DNA from: Shewanella sp. OPT22
Lineage (GTDB): Bacteria; Pseudomonadota; Gammaproteobacteria; Enterobacterales; Shewanellaceae
DNA length: 40,496 nucleotides
Direction of reading: 5' to 3'
Assembly: GCF_004168585.1 (NCBI RefSeq)
Contig: NZ_PGVH01000043.1
Span: 450,703-491,198, forward strand
Positions 34,762 through 40,496 of this stretch are shown here, piece by piece. A program made the translations under genes and the position numbers. Position 1 is the first letter of the stretch. Each line of letters starts with the position of its first letter. The notes under the pieces are model-generated. The model ran no database searches. It had not been told where the DNA came from and saw nothing but the letters and a program-made list of their open reading frames with translations.

Positions 34762-36198
34762 ATGAATAACCAGAAAACATTCGCGCCAATTTTATTATTG
34801 CTCTTTTTATTTTCGTCACAAGCTTTTGCAGTAGATCCATTAGATATTCTAATTACCGCAGTTAAACCAAAAAGCTCCTCTGTTTCAGTAGCCGTTTGGG
34901 ACTTAACCTCCAATAAACCTGTATACAACTATAATGCGCATCAATTAATGTTGCCTGCAAGTACTCAGAAACTATTCATTGCATCTTCAGCCCTTAAAGA
35001 ATTGGGCCCCAAATTTCAATACCAAACATCAATAGAGACCAAAGGAAAAATAGTCAATGGTACGTTGATAGGAAATCTATACATAAGATTTGATGCCGAT
35101 CCAAGTTTAACCACAAACGACTTATATACATTACTACAACAGGTTAAATCACTTGGAGTAAAACACATTTCAGGTAATGTACTTCTGTCAGCACCTCTCA
35201 AAAAAACGTCGAGAGCAAAAGGATGGGTTTGGGATGATTTAGGTATTTGTTTCGCCGCACCAATCTCTGGGTATATTCTTGATAAAAATTGCGTTACAGC
35301 AGAACTTTTACCGACAAAAGGCAACAAAAGTAAAGTACACATCTTTAAACATGTACCACTTCAGATAACCAGTACTGTGTATTTTGACCCCAAACACGTC
35401 CAACAAGATTGCGAAATGGAATTAAATAAGGTTTCTATTAATCACTATGTGATTGATGGGTGCCATCACAGTAAAAGAAACGTACCTTTAGAAGTCGCAA
35501 TTCCAGATCCACAACAATTTGCTTTAGATTTCGTAGCTCAGACTTTGTCTGAACTTGGAATACGTGTATCAGGTAGAGTATCAAACAATAAAATCAATCT
35601 CATATCCAATGAAGTACATATCGGTAAGGTAATTGCTCGCCATAACTCTGAAAGGCTCCCTGCTTTACTTAAAGAGATGCTTTTGAATTCGGACAATATG
35701 ATTGCAGATACTCTCACGAAGAAGATTGGTCAACTTGAATACAAAACACAAGGTAGCTTTGTAAATGGTACCCGTGCGATCAAAAAAACGATGAAGAGTT
35801 TAGGCGTAGATCTTTCTGATGCCGTACTTGCCGATGGCTCAGGTCTATCGAGGTATAATTTAGTTTCAGCTCATCAGATATTAGAAACCGTAAAAGCAAT
35901 TCATGACACCCCTGCATTAAAGCTATTGACGAAAGCATTACCCGTTGCCGGACGAAGTGGCACGCTTCTCAATAAGCATGCTTTTAATCATCCTCCATTA
36001 AAGGACGTAATTACAGCTAAAACAGGTTCAATGAGCGGCGTGAGTTGCCTCGCTGGATACATTAATATTAAAGGGAAACATAAGTATGCTTTTGCGATTT
36101 TGGAAAATGGTATCAGTCATCAGCAGTCAAAAAAGCAGCCATTTGAAGCTGCTTTCTTAAAAGGGGTTATCGAACAAATTAAGAATGGGAATATCTAA
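34762..36198 (+). CDS. dacB: D-alanyl-D-alanine carboxypeptidase/endopeptidase PBP4
   Basis: 478 residues with a signal peptide (cut near SSQAFA). Periplasmic peptidase family S13 that trims or cleaves peptidoglycan cross-links. The three active-site motifs are present: STQK (Ser67-Lys70), SDN in LLNSDNMIADTL and KTG in ITAKTGSMSGVS. The large insertion between the first and second motifs, typical of PBP4, is there with three Cys. Its stop codon overlaps the stop of the convergent acyl-CoA dehydrogenase gene by two bases, leaving no room for a separate terminator. Confidence 0.95.
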   Translation: MNNQKTFAPILLLLFLFSSQAFAVDPLDILITAVKPKSSSVSVAVWDLTSNKPVYNYNAHQLMLPASTQKLFIASSALKELGPKFQYQTSIETKGKIVNGTLIGNLYIRFDADPSLTTNDLYTLLQQVKSLGVKHISGNVLLSAPLKKTSRAKGWVWDDLGICFAAPISGYILDKNCVTAELLPTKGNKSKVHIFKHVPLQITSTVYFDPKHVQQDCEMELNKVSINHYVIDGCHHSKRNVPLEVAIPDPQQFALDFVAQTLSELGIRVSGRVSNNKINLISNEVHIGKVIARHNSERLPALLKEMLLNSDNMIADTLTKKIGQLEYKTQGSFVNGTRAIKKTMKSLGVDLSDAVLADGSGLSRYNLVSAHQILETVKAIHDTPALKLLTKALPVAGRSGTLLNKHAFNHPPLKDVITAKTGSMSGVSCLAGYINIKGKHKYAFAILENGISHQQSKKQPFEAAFLKGVIEQIKNGNI

Positions 36199-37946
36199 AA
36201 CTTATCCACCTCAAGATTCATTATTTCTGTTTTCATAGCTGAAAGCTGTTCAAGTAACCCCGCAGCTTTAGGCATGAAAGTATCAAAGTAATACTCACAA
36301 AGTATGCTCTTAGTTTCAAAACAAACTTGTTGACTATCAACTGATTTTTCAAGCATCAATAACCAAAAATAACCGTAAATGATATAGCCTGCGGCATCTA
36401 AGTAATTTACCGCACTGAAGTTGATGAGATTTGCGTCCTCTTTACTTCTGATTGCTATCTGTTCTCCTACATTTTCAAGTTTTGAAAATAACTGCTGTAA
36501 TTGGGTAATTTTTTTATCATCACCCATTTTAAATGAGTGCATATCTTCATTAAAAGAGTTCAGAAGATGCTTCAGCGATTTCAACTCGTCTTTGACTACT
36601 TTTCGGTTAAGAAAATCGAGCGCTTGTATGCCGTTTGTTCCCTCATAGATTTGAGCTATCCGACTATCTCTGACAATCTGCTCAATACCCGTTTCTCTAA
36701 TATAACCATGACCACCAAAAACTTGCTGTGCAGCAATGGCATTCTCTAAGCCTCGATCGGTAAAAAAAGCTTTTGTAATAGGCGTTAGGAGTAACGCTAG
36801 ATTTAATGCATTGGTTTGGCGCTCTCCTTGCGCATATTTGCTCAAATCTAATTGCTTTGCGGTAAAAACTGACAAAGCTCTGCCAGCTTCCGTTAAACAT
36901 CTAATATTCAGTAATGTTCTGCGTACATCTCCGTGATGAACAAGCGCACTCGCCGCTATCTTTTCACCAGATGGCGACACAGCACTGCCTTGCACTCTTT
37001 CTTTTGAATATTTGCTGGCTAATTGGTAGGCAAACTCTGAATTGGCTAACCCTTGAATGCCTATAGCAAGACGCTCGTAATTCATCATCGTGAACATACA
37101 GGCTAACCCTTTACCCTCTTCACCGATTAAGTACCCTGCAGATCCCTCATAATGCATCACACAAGTTGCTGAGCCATGAAGTCCCATTTTGTGCTCAATT
37201 GAACCAACGGTTACATTATTGAATTCACCAAGACCTTGAAATTGACTGCAATGAAACTTCGGAACCACAAACAGTGAAAGTGAATTTTGGCCTTTAATTT
37301 TAGCTAACACTAAATGTACAATATTCTCTGCTAGATCATGTTCACCTGCAGTAATAAAAATTTTGGACCCAGAAATAAGATAATGTTCATCCTGTTGTAC
37401 TGCAGTCGTTTTTAAGTGTCTCAAATCGGAGCCAGCATGAGCTTCCGTCATCGCCATTGCTCCAGCCCATTCACCGCTATACATTTTAGGTAGGAAAAAG
37501 GTTTTTAATTGCTCATTTCCGTGTGATTCGATGCACAGCGCTGCACCACTGGTTAAAGAGTTGTATAAAGTAAAAGAGTTTGAAGCAGAATAAAACATTT
37601 CATCAGCCAGAACGCCAAGCATTTTTGGCATGCCCATTCCCTGAAATTCGTCATTGCCGCATAAACCTACCCAGCCTCCGGCTGCAACTTCTTTATAAGC
37701 GGCTTTAAAGCCATCAGGAGTAATGACTATTTTATCAATTAGTTTGACACCTTGTTCATCTGAATTTCGATTTAGTGGTGCGATTAACTCCTCGCTCAGT
37801 TTACTTGCCTCACTCAAGATTGCTGAAGCAGTTTCACTATCAAGCACATCTTCGAATTTGGGTAATTGCTGCCATACATTATCTGCATCAAATACATCGT
37901 TTAATAAAAATTCCATTTCATTGATAGGTGCTTGATAAGGGTACAT
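36195..37946 (-). CDS. Acyl-CoA dehydrogenase with C-terminal extension
   Basis: About 583 residues from the preferred ATG (MYPYQAPINEMEFLLNDVFD, the usual family N-terminus; GGA is 7 nt upstream). An open frame extends 26 codons further to 38024, but that extra sequence is not family-like. FAD-dependent beta-oxidation enzyme. It shows MAMTEAHAGSDL, the HKMGLHGSATCVMHYE segment, FGGHGYIRETGIEQIVRDSR and the catalytic Glu in IAQIYEGTNGIQALDF. The extra C-terminal domain (about 470-583) is the one found in the larger acyl-CoA dehydrogenases. It converges on dacB with overlapping stop codons. Confidence 0.93.
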   Translation of the reverse strand: MYPYQAPINEMEFLLNDVFDADNVWQQLPKFEDVLDSETASAILSEASKLSEELIAPLNRNSDEQGVKLIDKIVITPDGFKAAYKEVAAGGWVGLCGNDEFQGMGMPKMLGVLADEMFYSASNSFTLYNSLTSGAALCIESHGNEQLKTFFLPKMYSGEWAGAMAMTEAHAGSDLRHLKTTAVQQDEHYLISGSKIFITAGEHDLAENIVHLVLAKIKGQNSLSLFVVPKFHCSQFQGLGEFNNVTVGSIEHKMGLHGSATCVMHYEGSAGYLIGEEGKGLACMFTMMNYERLAIGIQGLANSEFAYQLASKYSKERVQGSAVSPSGEKIAASALVHHGDVRRTLLNIRCLTEAGRALSVFTAKQLDLSKYAQGERQTNALNLALLLTPITKAFFTDRGLENAIAAQQVFGGHGYIRETGIEQIVRDSRIAQIYEGTNGIQALDFLNRKVVKDELKSLKHLLNSFNEDMHSFKMGDDKKITQLQQLFSKLENVGEQIAIRSKEDANLINFSAVNYLDAAGYIIYGYFWLLMLEKSVDSQQVCFETKSILCEYYFDTFMPKAAGLLEQLSAMKTEIMNLEVDKF

Positions 37947-38159
37947 TTTTGAATCCAATAAAAATTTAAACACTTGTTTAAATTTAAGTGTATCTGAATC
38001 AAAAAACAAGCAGGAATTCATCATATCGAATGAAGGAATGGTTTATCTTGGAGAAAAGGAAGCTTTAAAAAGCCTGCCACACTGCTTAAATTAAGAATGG
38101 GGTTAAGTAAACTGCACAAAACTATTGAAGCGAGGCCATTTACAATACCCCGCTATTCA

Positions 38160-38765
38160 TCAGGACTGCTTCAAATATCTCTCAACAGTATTCACAATTG
38201 CCTGTGTTTGACTGTCGATCTCGATATTAAATGCATCTCCGACAGAGTAGCTCTCTAGATTTGTAAGTCTCAATGTTTCTGGTATCAAGTGTATTAGAAA
38301 CTTATTTTCTTTAATCTTTCCTATAGTTAGGCTGCAGCCATTGATTGCAATAAAGCCTTTATACATGATGTATTTCATCCACTGTGATGGAACTTCAAGC
38401 TCGATATTGTGGTGTTCATCGGTATTCGAAATCTTTACTATTTTGGCTTGAGTTTGGATATGACCCGATAAAACATGCCCTCCAATCTCACTGCTAAAGG
38501 TCAAAGAACGTTCAATATTTACTTTATCCCTCACTTTTAAAAAATTTAAATTTGTGAGCGCTAAAGTTTCTTCCATCACATCGAAAAAGACACTATCATT
38601 CTCGTGTTTTGTAACGGTAAGGCAAACCCCATTGACCGCAACACTGGCTCCTATTTTAAGCCCTTGAGTTAAATACGATTCAATGTCTAGCTCTAAAACT
38701 TTTAAGCCGGGTTTTGCTTCTATCGAAACCACTTTACAAGTGGCTTGTACAATTCCAGTAAACAT
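38160..38765 (-). CDS. ribE: Riboflavin synthase, alpha subunit
   Basis: 201 residues made of two similar lumazine-binding barrels (1-97 and 98-190). It converts two 6,7-dimethyl-8-ribityllumazine molecules to riboflavin. The N-terminal MFTGIVQ, AVNGVCLTV and GGHVLSGHI mark the first half; KGFIAINGCSLTIG and LIPETLRLTNLE mark the second. The C-terminal IDSQTQAIVNTVERYL matches gammaproteobacterial enzymes. The divergent neighbour is norM, the same order as ribC(E)-mdtK in E. coli. Only 29 bp separate the two start codons. Confidence 0.97.
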   Translation of the reverse strand: MFTGIVQATCKVVSIEAKPGLKVLELDIESYLTQGLKIGASVAVNGVCLTVTKHENDSVFFDVMEETLALTNLNFLKVRDKVNIERSLTFSSEIGGHVLSGHIQTQAKIVKISNTDEHHNIELEVPSQWMKYIMYKGFIAINGCSLTIGKIKENKFLIHLIPETLRLTNLESYSVGDAFNIEIDSQTQAIVNTVERYLKQS

Positions 38766-38794
38766 ATTTCTTCTCTGATTTATTTAGGAATTTT

Positions 38795-40150
38795 ATGAAT
38801 CATTCAGGCTATCAAGTCAAACGCTTGATCCAACTTGCCCTGCCTATTCTCATAGCGCAAGTCACCCAAACACTGATGGGGTTTATTGATACAGTAATGG
38901 CTGGGCGAATAAGTGCAACAGATATGGCTGCAGTTGCTGTAGGCACAAGCCTATGGACCCCTGCAATCTTGTTCGTTCAAGGCTTGTTACTTATCTTCAC
39001 CCCATTTATTTCACACCATTATGGTGCCAACCAATTAAAAGCCATTCCAAAACTTGCTTATCAAGGTGTTTACCTTGGGTTGATTGGTGCTGCCATTGTA
39101 ATTTTACTTTTGAGTTATTCAGAAGTATTTTTATCTAAAATGTCTATAGAGCCTGCTCTAGCACATTTAACTCTTGGGTATATCGATGGTATAAAATGGG
39201 GCGCACCAGCATTCGTATTATATCAAGTTTTACGATGTTGCAGTGAAGGTATTTCATTCACAAAGCCGACCATGATCATTGGTTTTGTCGGGTTGTTGAT
39301 CAATATCCCTGCAAATTACATTTTTATTAATGGTCATTTTGGAATGCCTGCATTAGGCGGTGCTGGTTGCGGTATTGCCACAGCACTTGTTATATGGGGA
39401 ATGTTCTTGGCAATGACCATATATGTTATCTACAGCCAAAAATTTAAACCTTTAAACCTTTTCTCTCATGTTTATGCCCCTGACTTAAAAATGATGAGAG
39501 AAATGTTTATTGCGGGTATGCCAATTGCTATGGCACTACTTTTTGAAGTCAGCTTGTTCGCCGTCATTGCGCTCCTTCTTGCACCGCTAGGTTCAAATGT
39601 AGTAGCCAGTCATCAGATTGCTTTAAACTTCTCATCAATAGTGTTTATGTTACCTTTATCCATTGGCATGGCTGTAACAATTAGGATCGGGTATTACTTA
39701 GGAAGAAATCAACCCGAAATAGCTAAAACGGTAACCAAAGTCGGTTTAATGGTCGCATTTGGTTTGGCTGTTATCACCGCTTTAATCACTGTCATTTTAA
39801 AAACACCCATTGCATATCTTTACAATGACAATCCTACAGTAGTATCACTGGCTGCAGGTCTTATGTTTTTAGCCGCCTTGTACCAATTATCCGATTCCGT
39901 ACAGGTCGTGGCTGCAGGCGCATTGAGAGGCTACAAAGATACAAAAAGTGCTTTCTACATTACGCTTATTTCATACTGGGGGATAGGCATGAGTCTTGGC
40001 TATGTTTTAGGAAGAACAGATTTTATCGTTCCAGCCATGGGCGCCGAAGGTTTTTGGATAGGATTAATTGCAGGATTATCTTCAGCCGCAATATTATTTG
40101 CATTCAGACTTATGGTTATTCAAAAAAGACATCAAGTAACTGAAAGTTGA
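38795..40150 (+). CDS. norM: MATE family multidrug efflux transporter NorM/MdtK
   Basis: 451 residues and 12 transmembrane helices in two homologous bundles. A Na+- or H+-driven exporter of cationic drugs. Helix 1 carries LPILIAQVTQTLMGFIDTVM with the conserved Asp (GFIDTVMAG). The mid-protein GGAGCGIATALVIWG and VASHQIALNFSSIVFMLPLS with SIGMAVTIRIGYYLGRN are typical of the NorM branch, as is QVVAAGALRGYKDTK. The ATG has AGGA 5 nt upstream. The ribE-norM synteny supports orthology with mdtK. Confidence 0.95.
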   Translation: MNHSGYQVKRLIQLALPILIAQVTQTLMGFIDTVMAGRISATDMAAVAVGTSLWTPAILFVQGLLLIFTPFISHHYGANQLKAIPKLAYQGVYLGLIGAAIVILLLSYSEVFLSKMSIEPALAHLTLGYIDGIKWGAPAFVLYQVLRCCSEGISFTKPTMIIGFVGLLINIPANYIFINGHFGMPALGGAGCGIATALVIWGMFLAMTIYVIYSQKFKPLNLFSHVYAPDLKMMREMFIAGMPIAMALLFEVSLFAVIALLLAPLGSNVVASHQIALNFSSIVFMLPLSIGMAVTIRIGYYLGRNQPEIAKTVTKVGLMVAFGLAVITALITVILKTPIAYLYNDNPTVVSLAAGLMFLAALYQLSDSVQVVAAGALRGYKDTKSAFYITLISYWGIGMSLGYVLGRTDFIVPAMGAEGFWIGLIAGLSSAAILFAFRLMVIQKRHQVTES

Positions 40151-40176
40151 AGCAGAATCAATCAATGTGGACAACA

Positions 40177-40216
40177 AGCAAGCAATCGAATTAAATTTAT
40201 TAATTTATTGCTTGCT
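40177..40216. repeat. 10-bp inverted repeat after norM
   Basis: AGCAAGCAAT (40177-40186) and ATTGCTTGCT (40207-40216) are perfect arms around a 20-nt AT-rich loop. The right arm overlaps the -35 of the tRNA-Val promoter. No T-tract follows, so it is not a classical terminator for norM, but it may end or protect that mRNA. Confidence 0.6.
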
Positions 40217-40240
40217 AGCAGCTTCAACAATGCATATTAT
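40212..40240 (+). promoter_or_regulatory. Promoter of tRNA-Val
   Basis: TTGCTA, a 17-bp spacer and TATTAT, followed by a GC-rich stretch (GCGCCG) as in stringently controlled stable-RNA promoters, about 30 bp before the mature tRNA. Confidence 0.65.
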
Positions 40241-40271
40241 AAGCGCCGTTCAAACGAACACTTCAAAATAT

Positions 40272-40348
40272 ACAACCGTAGCTCAGTTGGTTAGAGCACT
40301 ACCTTGACATGGTAGGGGTCGGTGGTTCGAATCCACTCGGTTGTACCA
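40272..40348 (+). tRNA. tRNA-Val (GAC)
   Basis: 77 nt with encoded CCA. Acceptor ACAACCG pairs fully with CGGTTGT. The anticodon stem CTACC/GGTAG holds the loop TTGACAT, giving anticodon GAC. The D arm AGCTCAGTTGGTTAGAGC and T arm GGTGGTTCGAATCCACC-like are normal. The body matches E. coli tRNA-Val2. Confidence 0.97.
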
Positions 40349-40404
40349 ATTTCTGTAAACTTTAAAATTAACAAACCTTATTAATAACGTTCAAAAATCT
40401 AAAA

Positions 40405-40492
40405 TCTATATTCTATATTCTATATTCTATATTCTATATTCTATATTCTATATTCTATATTCTATATTCTATATTCTATATTCTATATTCTA
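40405..40492. repeat. Heptanucleotide tandem repeat (TCTATAT), about 12.6 copies
   Basis: 88 bp of perfect TCTATAT repeats, broken only at the last four bases of the window, begin 57 bp after tRNA-Val. Every copy is identical, which implies recent expansion or active slippage. Seven-base units are not in phase with codons and there is no gene here, so effects would be structural or regulatory. Confidence 0.97.
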
Positions 40493-40496
40493 AATA

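Noticed and set aside
37947-38024. N-terminal 26-residue extension of the acyl-CoA dehydrogenase
   Set aside because: The family begins at MYPYQAP-like sequence and a ribosome-binding site precedes that ATG.

Overview
The window is a 40.5-kb, AT-rich chromosomal segment of a marine-type gammaproteobacterium, most likely order Alteromonadales. The evidence is the combination of ZapC, RMF, YebG with a LexA box, a proQ-prc pair, DUF2835 next to pepN, DUF2987 next to bax, a ~1,600-residue NAD-glutamate dehydrogenase, and the divergent ribE/norM pair. I cannot name the genus. There is no prophage, IS element, CRISPR array or integrase; nearly everything is core genome.

Layout. (1) 1-667: a tandem array of three identical initiator tRNA-fMet genes with a repeated upstream block, interleaved with three decayed tRNA-like units of 83-84 bp. 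(2) 896-2233: a two-gene module: a SatD-type protein that reads as a class III nucleotidyl-cyclase fold plus helix-turn-helix, followed by a DUF3307 membrane protein. (3) 2276-10913, minus strand: a peptide transporter, zapC, pyrD and the giant NAD-GDH. An unusual cluster of six GATC sites lies between pyrD and zapC. (4) 11237-18059, minus strand: a four-gene envelope module (DUF1302 outer-membrane barrel, DUF1329 periplasmic protein, YCF48-like propeller, RND/MMPL pump). (5) 18370-25161, minus: DUF2835, pepN, prc, proQ, msrC and SOS-regulated yebG. (6) 25344-27603, minus: yceI, DUF2987, bax. (7) 27778-30726, plus: yvcK, an S41 peptidase lipoprotein and a small lipoprotein. (8) 30783-34543, minus: rmf, an Aer-like PAS chemoreceptor and an NhaC-type antiporter. 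(9) 34762-40348: dacB (+), acyl-CoA dehydrogenase (-), ribE (-), norM (+), tRNA-Val(GAC) (+), then a perfect heptanucleotide tandem repeat at the right edge.

Functional themes are envelope maintenance (Prc, PBP4, Bax, RND/DUF1302 module), amino-acid and peptide use (POT transporter, PepN, NAD-GDH), stress and stationary phase (RMF, YebG, fRMsr), and translation start capacity (fMet array). The best candidates for undescribed biology are the cyclase-like SatD plus DUF3307 pair, the four-gene DUF1302/DUF1329/YCF48/RND module, the GATC cluster and the decayed fMet units. Functional claims for these are inference from motifs and gene order; no database search was possible.
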